64,000 nt of DNA from Chloracidobacterium sp. (GCA_016716365.1 JADJWM010000007.1:186001-250000); one strand, 5' to 3'. Numbered from the stretch's first letter, positions 1 to 8,194 are shown. The notes: generated by a model not told the origin, from the sequence alone. Numbers and translations: made by a program.

Positions 1-1
1 C

Positions 2-127
2 CGCATTTATAACGAAAGGGATGACGTCGTTTCGCTCGATTCAGTCGGTTGCAAGATCTCGCTCTCCGAGATGTATGCCCAGATCAAATTCCCGCAGACC
101 CAGTTTGCATCAAAAGCGGTGAACTGA
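2..127 (+). CDS. C-terminal end of a Uma2-like protein (partial)
   Basis: Only the last 41 codons lie in the window, in frame 2, ending at the TGA at 125-127. The visible tail has the pattern of an aspartate-rich turn (YNERDDVV), a short beta region, then SLSEMYAQIKFP. This resembles the end of Uma2-family proteins (PD-(D/E)XK nuclease fold, function mostly unknown), which often finish with a leucine-rich strand, a (D/E)-(I/L/M)-Y helix and a final FP. No catalytic residue is visible, so the assignment rests on the tail pattern alone. It converges on priA with 15 bases between the two stop codons. An unrelated protein with a similar tail cannot be excluded. Confidence 0.4.
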   Translation, partial: RIYNERDDVVSLDSVGCKISLSEMYAQIKFPQTQFASKAVN

Positions 128-142
128 CCGCCCGGCCGCGGA

Positions 143-2626
143 TCATAAGAGGTCGACGGGGTCGATCTCGACCTGGATCCAACGCCTGCCGGGCAGGGCC
201 TCGTCAACCTCGGCCATGGCGGCATCGAGCACATCGCGAAGACTGCGGCGGCTGCCGCTTTTCAGGATGATCTGGATCCGGTGCTCGCCTTTGAGCCGCG
301 ACAATGGGGCTGGTGCCGGCCCCAGGATCCGGCAAGCCCGGCCCGCGTTGGCCGCGTCGAGTGCCTCGCGAACGCGGGCGGCGATCGAATTCGCGGTCTT
401 AAGGTCGGCATGCCGGACGAGGATCGAGGCAAGTACGACGAACGGCGGATAGGCCATCCTTTCGCGATACCGCATCTCTTCGTCGAAGAACCCTTCGTAA
501 TCCTGTTTGACCGCGTGACGCAAGGCGTAGTGTTCTGGGTAGTAGGTCTGGATCAGCACACGGCCGCGCCGGTCGCCTCGGCCCGCCCGTCCGGCGACCT
601 GCGTGATCAGTTGAAAGGTGCGTTCGGCCGAGCGCAGATCAGGAAGGCCAAGCCCGGTGTCCACCGAGATCACACCGACAAGCGTCACATTCGGAAAATC
701 GTGGCCCTTGGCAAGCATCTGGGTTCCGACGAGCATGTCTATCTCGCCGCGGTCGAACGCAAGGAGCGCCTTTGCCATGTCGCCCTTTCGTGCCATCGTG
801 TCGCGGTCGATCCGGGCGATGCGCAGGCCGGGGAATTGCCGTTCGAGGATGCCTTGGAGCTGCTCGGTCCCCTGTCCGATGAAATAGAGGAACTCGCCCG
901 CGCAGAACGGACATTTATCGGGCACGACGGTGCGATATCCGCAATAATGGCAGGTGAGCCGCGGGTCCTTTTTGTGGTAGGTGAGAGTGATGTCGCAATT
1001 GCGGCAGCGGAGACTCTCGCCGCACGACCGGCAGAGGACGAACTGGGAAAACCCACGCCGGTTCAGGAGGATCATCGATTGCTCGCCCTTCCGGTGGGTC
1101 TCCCTGATGGCCTCGACCAGCTGCGGCGAGATGACGACATCCTTTCCGGCCTTTTTGAACACCTCGCGCATATCGATCAGTTCGGCTTGGGCAAGCGGTC
1201 GGTCCTCGATGCGTTTCTGAAGCTGGAGGTATTGATATTTGTCGGCTCTAGCGTTGTCAAAAGTCTCGAGCGACGGCGTTGCCGACCCGAGCACGACGAC
1301 GGCCCCTGCGTTCTTTGCCCGTACGACCGCGGTGTCGCGGGCGTTGTAGAAGGGAGATTCATTCTGCCGGTACGAGCTGTCGTGCTCCTCGTCCACGACG
1401 ATCAGGCCTATATCCGCCAAAGGAGCAAAGATGGCGGACCTGGTGCCGATGGCGATCCGGGCGGTCCCGGAGCGGATCCGCCGCCACTCATCGAACCGTT
1501 CGCCGGCGGACAGGTTAGAGTGGAGGATCGCGACCTCATCGCCGAAAACGACCCTGAGCCGCCTGGAGAAAATAGGAGTCAGGGCGATCTCCGGTACCAG
1601 CATCAGCGAAGATCGTCCCGAACGAAGACAGGCCTTCATCGCCCGGATATAGACCTCGGTCTTGCCGCTTCCGGTGATCCCGTGCAGGAGAAAGGCCTTG
1701 TATCGGCTTGCACTGAGGGCGTTTTCGATCTCATTGAATGCAAATTTTTGTTCGGCGTTCAGTTCGAATTCCGCCAGTTCGGGCAGGCGGGCCGCGGCAA
1801 GCGGGTCGCGAAACACCTCGGTCACATAAACGCGGACGAGGCCCCGTTTCTCGAGGGTATTGACCGGCGACGCACCGGTTCCGGCCTTTTCGACCAGGTC
1901 CACGAAAAGCATCTCGCCGCCGTTCGCCGCCAGTGTATCCAGCACTTTCTGCTGGATTTCTGTGATCGGCTTCGACCCATCCGGGAGAGATGCTCCGGTA
2001 AGCGCCACGGCCTTTTGCTTCTTCTTCCGGACCCTTGAGGCGGCCGTCCGAAAATAGGAATCGACCAGGCCGGCCGCGGACAACTCCCGCAAAGCTTTTC
2101 GTGACGAAAGACCGACATCGTGCTCGACCGCCGCCTGAATTGATTGGCCGTTGTCGGCGAGGAACTGAAGTGCCCTGAGCTTGGCATTCGGCCGGCCGCT
2201 TGCTGATGTGAGAAACTCACGGCCGTTCTCATTAATGGAATAGACCAATTCCGACGGAGCGTTGATGCCGGCCGGTAGCGAGGCCTTGAGTACCTCGCCC
2301 CACGAGGCGGCGTAGTAATCGGCGACCCATTTTGTAAGTTTCAAGATCTCGTCGGTGATGAGGGGGACCTCGTCGATCACCTCGAGGACCTCCTTCACAT
2401 CCGACGGATCGAGGCCGAGTTCCTCGGCCAGCTCGGCATGGAACTCGACGGCGTAACCGGTCAGATGACGCTTGCCGAACGGCACGAGAAGCCGCGTGCC
2501 GAACAAGGCGTAATCGCGGAGGCCCGGCGGCAATTCGTATGTGAACGTGCGGCGAAGCGGGAGCGGCAGGGCCACCTCGACATAACGGTTTTCGGCTGGA
2601 TTTTCAGCTTCTTCTTCGATGACCAA
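143..2626 (-). CDS. priA: Primosomal protein N' (replication restart helicase PriA)
   Basis: PriA is a 3'-to-5' superfamily 2 DNA helicase that recognises stalled forks and reloads the replicative helicase. The 827-residue product has the usual length. It carries an N-terminal 3'-DNA-binding domain (RTFTYELP near residue 27), a Walker A motif GSGKTEVY near 320, a DEEH Walker B box near 410, and the PriA cysteine cluster near 530-570 (CRSCG, CRNCD, CHYCG, CPFC) that binds two zinc ions between the helicase motifs. Late helicase motifs are visible as GTQMLAKGHDFPNV and QVAGRAGRG. The only start that keeps the whole N-terminal domain is a TTG at 2624-2626. It is divergent from the gene at 2689 with a 62-base spacer. 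Confidence 0.97.
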   Translation of the reverse strand: MVIEEEAENPAENRYVEVALPLPLRRTFTYELPPGLRDYALFGTRLLVPFGKRHLTGYAVEFHAELAEELGLDPSDVKEVLEVIDEVPLITDEILKLTKWVADYYAASWGEVLKASLPAGINAPSELVYSINENGREFLTSASGRPNAKLRALQFLADNGQSIQAAVEHDVGLSSRKALRELSAAGLVDSYFRTAASRVRKKKQKAVALTGASLPDGSKPITEIQQKVLDTLAANGGEMLFVDLVEKAGTGASPVNTLEKRGLVRVYVTEVFRDPLAAARLPELAEFELNAEQKFAFNEIENALSASRYKAFLLHGITGSGKTEVYIRAMKACLRSGRSSLMLVPEIALTPIFSRRLRVVFGDEVAILHSNLSAGERFDEWRRIRSGTARIAIGTRSAIFAPLADIGLIVVDEEHDSSYRQNESPFYNARDTAVVRAKNAGAVVVLGSATPSLETFDNARADKYQYLQLQKRIEDRPLAQAELIDMREVFKKAGKDVVISPQLVEAIRETHRKGEQSMILLNRRGFSQFVLCRSCGESLRCRNCDITLTYHKKDPRLTCHYCGYRTVVPDKCPFCAGEFLYFIGQGTEQLQGILERQFPGLRIARIDRDTMARKGDMAKALLAFDRGEIDMLVGTQMLAKGHDFPNVTLVGVISVDTGLGLPDLRSAERTFQLITQVAGRAGRGDRRGRVLIQTYYPEHYALRHAVKQDYEGFFDEEMRYRERMAYPPFVVLASILVRHADLKTANSIAARVREALDAANAGRACRILGPAPAPLSRLKGEHRIQIILKSGSRRSLRDVLDAAMAEVDEALPGRRWIQVEIDPVDLL

Positions 2627-2688
2627 AATGATAACCTAATGGAACTTTCCGCCAAAAAGGATGTCTAAAGCACCGAGGGGCTGCGGTT

Positions 2689-3207
2689 ATGGAATCGTTT
2701 CTCGAAGAGAAGAAGAAAGAAAAAAAAGGGCTGAATTACGGGCTCCTGATCGGCATCCTAGCCGGTCTGATCCTGGTCGGGGCCGCACTTTGGGTGATCT
2801 CGCTCAGGCCGCCGGTCGAAGATCAGCGGGCGCAGGTGCTTGAGACCGCTCACCGCGAAGGCTCGCCCGAGTTCGCTGACCTGACAAAGGACATCGTCAT
2901 CTCGACCGACGACAAAACGATCGAATGGCGGACCGGGCTCGGCACCGTTTCGATGTCGATCGTCGGCAACGTCAGGAACAAGGGTACGAAAACGATCACC
3001 GCGTTGGAGGTCAATGTCTCGGTCGTCGACCAGCAGAATCAGGTCCTGAAAGAAAAGAGGGTGCTAGCAGTGCCGGAGCAGCATACCTCGCTCCCGCCGA
3101 ACGAGACCGTAGAGGTCACGCTTGCGCTGGAAGGATTCGAGCCCAGGTCAGACAGGGCGAATATTCGCTGGAAGGTCACGGCACTAAAGACCGCCGGAGC
3201 GAATTAG
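2689..3207 (+). CDS. Membrane-anchored protein with an FxLYD-like beta domain
   Basis: The function is unknown. The 172-residue product starts with a lysine/glutamate-rich cytoplasmic stretch (residues 1-15), then one membrane helix (about 18-40, GLLIGILAGLILVGAALWVI), then an extracytoplasmic beta-rich domain. That domain contains VGNVRNKGTKTITALEVNVSV and a run ending LPPNETVEVTLALEGF. This is the pattern of FxLYD/DUF2393-type domains, which look like small immunoglobulin-like folds with a conserved GxVxNxG turn. A GAGGGG stretch sits about nine bases before the ATG. It is divergent from priA, and its end overlaps the end of the ABC ATPase gene on the other strand by four bases. Confidence 0.75.
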   Translation: MESFLEEKKKEKKGLNYGLLIGILAGLILVGAALWVISLRPPVEDQRAQVLETAHREGSPEFADLTKDIVISTDDKTIEWRTGLGTVSMSIVGNVRNKGTKTITALEVNVSVVDQQNQVLKEKRVLAVPEQHTSLPPNETVEVTLALEGFEPRSDRANIRWKVTALKTAGAN

Positions 3208-4145
3208 GACTTTTCCACTTCGGCCGCGAACAGCTCTTCAAGCGATTGTTTGACCGGCTGGACCGACAAGAGCCGCCCGCCATTTTCGCGGATCACCTTG
3301 ATCCCGGCGTCTATTTCCACCTCGGAAGGAACCTCCAGTCCGATCCCGTTCGCCTTCTGCCGGACGAACGAGCCCGACGCTTTCGCAAATTCCTGAAGCC
3401 GCTCGGCATCGACTCCGGCGGCAACTATTTCAAAAGGCTGACGTTCACCGCCGCGCGCGAGCAGGTCGTGGAGATTGCCGGTGGCGGCGAGCCTGCCGCT
3501 GCGAAGTATCGCGACCTCGTCACAAAGTGCCTCGACGTCCGAGAGAATATGCGTGGACATAAAGACGGTCGTTCCAGACTCGCGAAGGCCCGCGATCAAC
3601 TCGCGGATCTCGCGCCGGCCCATCGGGTCGAGCCCGCTCATCGGCTCGTCGAGGAATACGACCTTCGGCGCGTTGACAAGTGACTGGGCAAGGCCGACAC
3701 GTTGAAGCATTCCTTTCGAAAATTTTCTAAGCTGCCGGTTCCAGTCCTTCTCGGCCAGGCCGACCTGTCGGAGCAATTCGGAGGAGCGATCTTTTTGTTC
3801 GCTTGCCGGGATCCCGAACAGTCCGGCAAAGTAGGTCATAAGCTCCATCGCCGAGAGATAGTCGTAGAAATAGGGATTCTCGGGGCAGTAGCCGATCTCG
3901 CGATGCATCGATACGTCGGAGATGTCGCGGCCGAGTATCTTAGCCGAACCGGCAGTCGGAAAGAGCAGGCCCATCAGGATCTTGATCGTCGTCGTCTTGC
4001 CGGCACCGTTGCCGCCGAGGAAACCAAAGATCTGCCCTGGGCTGACGGTGAGGGATAGGCCGTCGAGAGCGCGCACCGTCTTTTTCTTCCAGAAACCGGT
4101 CTCGTAGTCTTTCGAAAGTCCTTCTATCTCGATGATCGGGTCCAT
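3204..4145 (-). CDS. ABC transporter ATP-binding protein (ABC-2 exporter type)
   Basis: This is the ATP-hydrolysing subunit of an ABC-2 type exporter. In the 313-residue product the Walker A motif is GGNGAGKTT near residue 45, the Q-loop follows in EIGYCPEN, the signature is RKFSKGMLQRVGLA, Walker B is VVFLDEPMSGLD, and the switch histidine is in STHILSDVE. A C-terminal extension of about 80 residues is typical of this class. I chose the ATG at 4145 because translation from there begins directly with the conserved strand IIEIEGLSKDYETG; longer readings add residues with no family similarity. It is the last gene of a three-gene operon, seven bases after the TPR gene. The cargo cannot be told from sequence. 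Confidence 0.92.
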   Translation of the reverse strand: MDPIIEIEGLSKDYETGFWKKKTVRALDGLSLTVSPGQIFGFLGGNGAGKTTTIKILMGLLFPTAGSAKILGRDISDVSMHREIGYCPENPYFYDYLSAMELMTYFAGLFGIPASEQKDRSSELLRQVGLAEKDWNRQLRKFSKGMLQRVGLAQSLVNAPKVVFLDEPMSGLDPMGRREIRELIAGLRESGTTVFMSTHILSDVEALCDEVAILRSGRLAATGNLHDLLARGGERQPFEIVAAGVDAERLQEFAKASGSFVRQKANGIGLEVPSEVEIDAGIKVIRENGGRLLSVQPVKQSLEELFAAEVEKS

Positions 4146-4152
4146 AATCTTG

Positions 4153-5088
4153 TTAGCCGGGCGGAATTGTCGATCGTTCGGGGTCGATAAGCGCCTTGCA
4201 TGCATCTCGATCAAGCAGGTAGCGGGCGCCGCTCGGGTCGACAAGCTCGCCGGACGGATCAACCTGAAAAGTCCGTTCGTTCGGGAGTTCAGCTGCCCGC
4301 AGTTCCGGGAAGATCTCGCGAAGCGACTGAGGGCAGCTGCCCGTAGCAGCGAGCCGTTCGCCGAGGATCCGGTCGATCACGTCACGTTCGTTCAACGAAT
4401 CGATCTCGTTCAGCCTGAATTGGGCGTTGTTCCGCGTCTGCTGGTCCTGTGCCTCGTTGAGCATCTGCTGGTACATTTCCCGGGCGGTTTCGCGGCTTCC
4501 GCCCTTTGTTCTCATCGACGCGACCATCATCGTCATGAACTTCGGCGCACCCGGGATCCGCGACCCGCGTTCGTATGCCTCGGCGGCTTTTTCATATTCG
4601 CCCATCCGCCAGTAGATATAGCCGAGATACTGCAGCATCCGCCAGCTTTCCGGGTTGTTGACGACGGCCTTTTCGGTCAGGGCTATCGCCTGCTGCTTGT
4701 CTATCGCGGGCAGGACCATCGCGCCGTAGGTGTAAACAGCGAGAAACTTAGGGTCGAGATCGGTGGCGTTATCAAGCATCGGATATAGAAGCCGCGGGCG
4801 AAGCGACGTCAGGTCCTCAATGTTGATGTTTTCAAGTTCGGTCTTTGCAAGCTTGTCACCGATATATTGAAGCGACCTCATCCAATACCAGTCCGCGAGA
4901 AGGCCTTCTGTCCCAAGGGCGAACCCCTTCAAACGCTTGCCTTCGAGCAGGAGGTCGGAATCATAGTAGTCCTCGTTCAACGTGATCTTGTTTCTTTCGA
5001 TAAAGCCGCTGAGCCCAAAGACGGCCGCAAAACCGACGCCGACGGCGGCTGCGGTCAAGATCAAGCTGGTCTTTGAATTTCGGCTCAT
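4153..5088 (-). CDS. Membrane-anchored TPR protein in an ABC exporter operon
   Basis: The function is unknown. The 311-residue product has an N-terminal membrane helix (about residues 8-29, LILTAAAVGVGFAAVFGLSG) and a long helical region with tetratricopeptide-like repeats. The clearest repeat is the stretch with NNPESWRMLQYLGYIYWRMGEYEKAAEAYERGS. The C-terminal part contains RTFQVDPSGELVDPSGARYLLDRD, which looks like a small beta domain. It sits between the permease (22 bases upstream) and the ATPase (7 bases downstream), so it is probably an accessory or scaffolding part of that exporter. I chose the ATG at 5088; one extra TTG codon precedes it. Confidence 0.8.
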   Translation of the reverse strand: MSRNSKTSLILTAAAVGVGFAAVFGLSGFIERNKITLNEDYYDSDLLLEGKRLKGFALGTEGLLADWYWMRSLQYIGDKLAKTELENINIEDLTSLRPRLLYPMLDNATDLDPKFLAVYTYGAMVLPAIDKQQAIALTEKAVVNNPESWRMLQYLGYIYWRMGEYEKAAEAYERGSRIPGAPKFMTMMVASMRTKGGSRETAREMYQQMLNEAQDQQTRNNAQFRLNEIDSLNERDVIDRILGERLAATGSCPQSLREIFPELRAAELPNERTFQVDPSGELVDPSGARYLLDRDACKALIDPERSTIPPG

Positions 5089-5110
5089 CAAGGTCAGTTC
5101 TGCCCGGCGG

Positions 5111-5893
5111 CTACTTAAAATTCCTTCGGCTGAAGATCGCGGCGGCGATCATTAGAAGGATCGAAATATAAACGACGGCGTATGCGGTCGCGCCGGCGAA
5201 CATCGCGGTATTCGGGATCATGCCGTTGGCGGCCTCGGTGCGGAAACTAAAATGGGCAAGGTTCGGCAAGACGTAATAGACCGCTGTGAAGAACCAATTG
5301 GCGGCCACAGAGCCAAGGCTGCGGGCAAGGTCGAGCAGCGACGAACTTAAGTGCCCGATCACGAATACGAGGAACGTCAGAAGGGCCGAAAGTGACGGCG
5401 ACGAAAAGGACGAGAACAGGATCGCAACGGCCGTGATGATCGCAAGCTCAAAGAAAATGAGGTAGATCGCTCCCCAGATCGGAAGGGCCAGACGCGAACC
5501 ACCCGCGAAAAGAAGGGCAAGAGAAACGCCCGCTCCCATGATCAGCACATTCACAAGAAGCGTCATGCAAAGGCCGAGATACTTGCCGACCATGAATTCG
5601 GTCCGGCGCAGCGGTTTTGCGAAAACAGCGAATACGGTTCGCTTCTCGATCTCCTTCGACACAAGCCCGACGCCCACGAAAATAGCGATGAACGTGCCGA
5701 AAAAGAGCATCGCCGTAAGGCCGATGTTCACGATGGTGCGGTCTTGCTGGCCGTCCGTCAGGTCGCCGAGCAGAATGGCCGACGCCACGATCAGCAGCAT
5801 GAAGAGGATCAGGTTGTAAAGCACGCGGTCGCGGACCGCCTCGCGAAACGCATTCTTCGCAACGCAGAAGATCCTGTGCAGACTTCTATCCAT
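5111..5893 (-). CDS. ABC-2 type transporter permease
   Basis: This is the membrane subunit of an ABC exporter. The 260 residues contain six hydrophobic segments: about residues 24-44, 58-80, 106-130, 138-162, 166-186 and a last one near 230-253. The cytoplasmic element VSKEIEKRTVFAVFAKPLRRTEFMVGKYLG after the second segment is the coupling region typical of ABC-2/NatB-type permeases. It is the first gene of the minus-strand operon that continues with the TPR protein and ends with the ATPase, so the transporter is probably a homodimer of this subunit plus two ATPases. The substrate is unknown. Confidence 0.9.
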   Translation of the reverse strand: MDRSLHRIFCVAKNAFREAVRDRVLYNLILFMLLIVASAILLGDLTDGQQDRTIVNIGLTAMLFFGTFIAIFVGVGLVSKEIEKRTVFAVFAKPLRRTEFMVGKYLGLCMTLLVNVLIMGAGVSLALLFAGGSRLALPIWGAIYLIFFELAIITAVAILFSSFSSPSLSALLTFLVFVIGHLSSSLLDLARSLGSVAANWFFTAVYYVLPNLAHFSFRTEAANGMIPNTAMFAGATAYAVVYISILLMIAAAIFSRRNFK

Positions 5894-6047
5894 TCAATAA
5901 GAAGGTGATCGAACTGAAGGTGAATATCGAACCGAACGCGGCAGGAAATGCCGGTTGGAATTATAGCATAGCCGCGGCTTCAATTCGCAAGATTTGGCCG
6001 GCAGGGCATTGTCGAGAATTTACGGGGAGAATGAGCCGCAATAAGTA

Positions 6048-6112
6048 AAAAGAAAAAAGTAAAAAGTGAAAAGTCGAAAACCAAAAACCAACGGCCAAAA
6101 ACCAAAGGCCAA
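6048..6112. repeat. A-rich degenerate short repeats
   Basis: The 316-base gap between the first pilin-like gene and the ABC operon holds two families of short direct repeats: copies of a unit close to AAAAGT, then copies of a unit close to CCAAAAACCAA. No gene is apparent. This looks like slippage-prone simple sequence downstream of the pilin terminator. Confidence 0.6.
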
Positions 6113-6152
6113 ATCGTGATATTCCGCGAGAGCGGCTCGGCGACACAGAATG

Positions 6153-6178
6153 AAAAAGGGCCGCCAGATGACAGCCCC
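6153..6178 (-). terminator. Intrinsic terminator of the first pilin-like gene
   Basis: Read on the minus strand, a six-pair stem GGGCTG/CGGCCC (one G-U pair) with an eight-base loop is followed by five T. It lies 33 bases past the pilin stop codon. Confidence 0.7.
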
Positions 6179-6210
6179 TTGCTCGGAGGGTATAGCGGGC
6201 AAACTGTGTG

Positions 6211-6765
6211 CTAGTTCGACAGCGGTGCGCAGGCCGCGGGTGCCGTCTGGCAGGTTTGAATCTCGTTATACGAAAGGAAATTGCCAAGCGTCGCCGCCGT
6301 CGGGTCGGTGACGATAACGCCCGGGGTGTCGATCCCAAAACGTCGCGAACCGGTCTGAGTGATCCCGGTGGACTGATTCGGATAAACGGCAAAGTAGAAT
6401 GTCGCGGGTAATCCGCCGGCTCCGGCCGTGCCCTGGCCGCGTTCGCCCGCGAACGTGTAGTGACTCTTAGTACCCGATGCGAGCACCGGATCGATCAAGT
6501 TCGCATTGGCCAGCTGTAGCAAAGGTGCCGTGGTCGGCGCTCCCGGAATGCCTCCGATCGTGTCCCCTGCAAATTGTTGGTTGCCGGCGGTTGCCGCGTA
6601 GGTCATCTGTGCACCGTGGAGTGTTCGAAGGCCAGAAATAGCTGCTCCTTCGTTCGCAGCCCGGCGCGACGCCAACAAGTTCGGGATCGCGATCGCTGCC
6701 AGGACGCCGACAACTACGACGACGATCAACAGTTCGATTAATGAGAATCCCTTCTGATCCTTCAT
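6211..6765 (-). CDS. Type IV pilin-like protein, copy 1
   Basis: This is a secreted pilin or pseudopilin of the type IV pilus/type II secretion family, assembled into a fibre after cleavage by prepilin peptidase. The 184-residue precursor has a six-residue leader ending in glycine, then FSLIELLIVVVVVGVLAAIA. Cleavage is expected between Gly6 and Phe7, with Glu at mature position 5. The globular part has the set LRTLHGAQMTYAATAGNQQFAG and a C-terminal pair of cysteines (TCQTAPAACAPL) that could close a disulfide loop. It is strongly similar along its whole length to the neighbour ending at 7348, so the two are tandem paralogues. No clear Shine-Dalgarno is visible before the ATG. Confidence 0.93.
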   Translation of the reverse strand: MKDQKGFSLIELLIVVVVVGVLAAIAIPNLLASRRAANEGAAISGLRTLHGAQMTYAATAGNQQFAGDTIGGIPGAPTTAPLLQLANANLIDPVLASGTKSHYTFAGERGQGTAGAGGLPATFYFAVYPNQSTGITQTGSRRFGIDTPGVIVTDPTAATLGNFLSYNEIQTCQTAPAACAPLSN

Positions 6766-6830
6766 AACACCGTTGGCGGACGATCTTTGGATTGCCGAAT
6801 TTGGCCGTCCGCATCCTCAATGAGAATCCA

Positions 6831-6847
6831 ATCAATCGCTGTGCCAG
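6831..6847 (-). promoter_or_regulatory. Sigma-54-type promoter of pilin copy 1
   Basis: On the minus strand the sequence CTGGCACAGCGATTGAT matches the -24/-12 layout TGGCAC-N5-TTGC with one mismatch in the -12 element (TTGA). The TTGA box starts 67 bases upstream of the pilin ATG, exactly the distance seen for the paralogue. Confidence 0.6.
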
Positions 6848-7049
6848 ATGTCCATCTGTCCTGTAAACTCAGCTCCTCCAATATGTTACGCAATCCGATG
6901 ACATTCGCCCGATCACGCCAGTTCGGTCAATTTGACCGAGGTCCGGTCATTTCGAAAACGGACATCGGGTATGGATAAATCGGTGTGCTTCTCCAGGTGA
7001 TGAATCTCGATCGGAATCTGGATCCTAAGAACTGCCATACTTTTCGGGG

Positions 7050-7247
7050 AGGGGTGCGGCTTTCAGCCGCGGGGTGGTGATAAACCTTATACGAAATGTA
7101 CTCTCGAGGAACCAGAGCACTGTCACCACCCCGTCACCCGGAGCGGCTGCCACCCCTCCTTAGACAAGGAGGGGAGTTTAGGAGGATCACCTTCCCGTCT
7201 GCAGGATAAAATGCACGCGCCTCCACCCCTCTTTAGACAAGGCGGGA
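7050..7247. repeat. Imperfect inverted-repeat element with GC-rich hairpins
   Basis: The 580-base gap between the pilin genes holds a compound palindromic element and no gene. Two arms (7050-7080 and 7122-7157) mirror each other at both ends (AGGGGTG outer, GGGGTGGTGA inner) but diverge in the middle. Just outside them, 7153-7174 is a perfect nine-pair hairpin CCCCTCCTT-agac-AAGGAGGGG. A weaker copy lies at 7226-7247. From memory this composite resembles repeats dispersed in many unrelated bacterial genomes. I treat it as a non-autonomous repeat, not a gene. Confidence 0.6.
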
Positions 7248-7284
7248 GCGTCATCAGAACCCACAAATCATCGAGCGGTTAAAC

Positions 7285-7320
7285 AAGAAAAAAGGCAGGA
7301 GACCCGAAGATCTCCTGCCC
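7285..7320 (-). terminator. Intrinsic terminator of the second pilin-like gene
   Basis: On the minus strand a perfect nine-pair stem GGCAGGAGA/TCTCCTGCC with an eight-base loop is followed by six T. It begins 28 bases after the pilin stop. Confidence 0.9.
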
Positions 7321-7347
7321 GACGAGCTTCCGATGGAAGCGTTAGAG

Positions 7348-7902
7348 TTAGTTAGCAAGCGGTGCGCAAGCGGCCGGTGCCGTTTGGCAGGTCTGGATGT
7401 TAGCAGCGGAGAAGACCGTGTCAAGTGAGCCGGCGGTCGCGTCAACAACGATCACGCCCGGGGTGTCGACGCCGAAGCGGCGCGTACCGGTCTGGGTCAG
7501 GCCCGAGCTCGACGTCGGATTGGCCGAGAAGAAGAACTGAGCAGGCGTACCGGCAGCACCCGCGGTTCCGAGGCCGCGCTCGCCGGCGAAGTTATAGTTG
7601 CTCTTTGTTCCGGTGGCGAGGACTGCGTCGATCAGGTTAACAGCGGCGAGCTGTGTCAGCGGGTCGACCCCGGCTGCGCCAGGAGCACCAACTGCAGTGA
7701 TGCCCGCGAACTGCTGGTTACCCGAGGTAGCGGCATACGTCATCTGAGCACCGTGAAGGGTGCGGAGCGACGAGATGGCCGAACCTTCATTCGCCGAGCG
7801 GCGGGCCGCCAGCAGGTTCGGGATTGCGATGGCTGCGATGATGCCGATGATAACAACGACGATCAGCAATTCGATAAGCGAGAAACCTTTCTGATTTTTC
7901 AT
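7348..7902 (-). CDS. Type IV pilin-like protein, copy 2
   Basis: This is the paralogue of the pilin-like gene at 6211 and has the same precursor length, 184 residues. The leader is MKNQKG, followed by FSLIELLIVVVIIGIIAAIA; prepilin peptidase should cut after Gly6. The conserved body motif LRTLHGAQMTYAATSGNQQFAG and the tail TCQTAPAACAPLAN match copy 1 nearly residue for residue. The middle loops differ, as expected for exposed pilin surface. I chose the ATG at 7902 because it gives the standard short leader; the frame is open further upstream, but that would bury the cleavage site. An AGGAG lies about 14 bases upstream. It has its own terminator and sigma-54-type promoter, so the two copies are separate transcription units. 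Confidence 0.95.
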   Translation of the reverse strand: MKNQKGFSLIELLIVVVIIGIIAAIAIPNLLAARRSANEGSAISSLRTLHGAQMTYAATSGNQQFAGITAVGAPGAAGVDPLTQLAAVNLIDAVLATGTKSNYNFAGERGLGTAGAAGTPAQFFFSANPTSSSGLTQTGTRRFGVDTPGVIVVDATAGSLDTVFSAANIQTCQTAPAACAPLAN

Positions 7903-7966
7903 TTCTATTTCACAAGCTCCTAAAAGTAAAAGTTTTCTATCTACCTTTCCCAGGCTGCCATGGGAG

Positions 7967-7983
7967 TTACAAGCCCCGTGCCA
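7967..7983 (-). promoter_or_regulatory. Sigma-54-type promoter of pilin copy 2
   Basis: On the minus strand TGGCACGGGGCTTGTAA matches TGGCACG-N4-TTGC with one mismatch (TTGT). The TTGT box starts 67 bases upstream of the ATG. Pilin genes are often sigma-54 dependent in other bacteria. Confidence 0.65.
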
Positions 7984-7989
7984 GAGAGT

Positions 7990-8024
7990 GAAGGATGAAG
8001 GATGAAGGATGAAGGATGAAGGAT
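7990..8024. repeat. Five tandem copies of GAAGGAT
   Basis: Five perfect head-to-tail copies of a seven-base unit lie just upstream of the sigma-54-type promoter of pilin copy 2. The tract is prone to slippage, and a change in copy number would alter the promoter-upstream spacing. Confidence 0.9.
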
Positions 8025-8194
8025 AAAGGTAGGAAAATAAGTGATTTACGGGAGCCGGAGGGATGGCGTTGCTTTCAGAGTCAGGTGCCAAAGGGGGGCT
8101 TGCCGGGCCGTTTCATTAACAGTTTTTGGTAACCGGCCGATGACAAAAAGTGTCAGAATGAGTTGAACGGGCCGGACGGGCCCCGACGCCCTTT

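Noticed and set aside
281..2038. Long open frame (585 codons) on the plus strand opposite priA
   Set aside because: It lies entirely within the strong priA gene on the other strand, shows no family pattern, and is the usual mirror frame of high-GC coding DNA.
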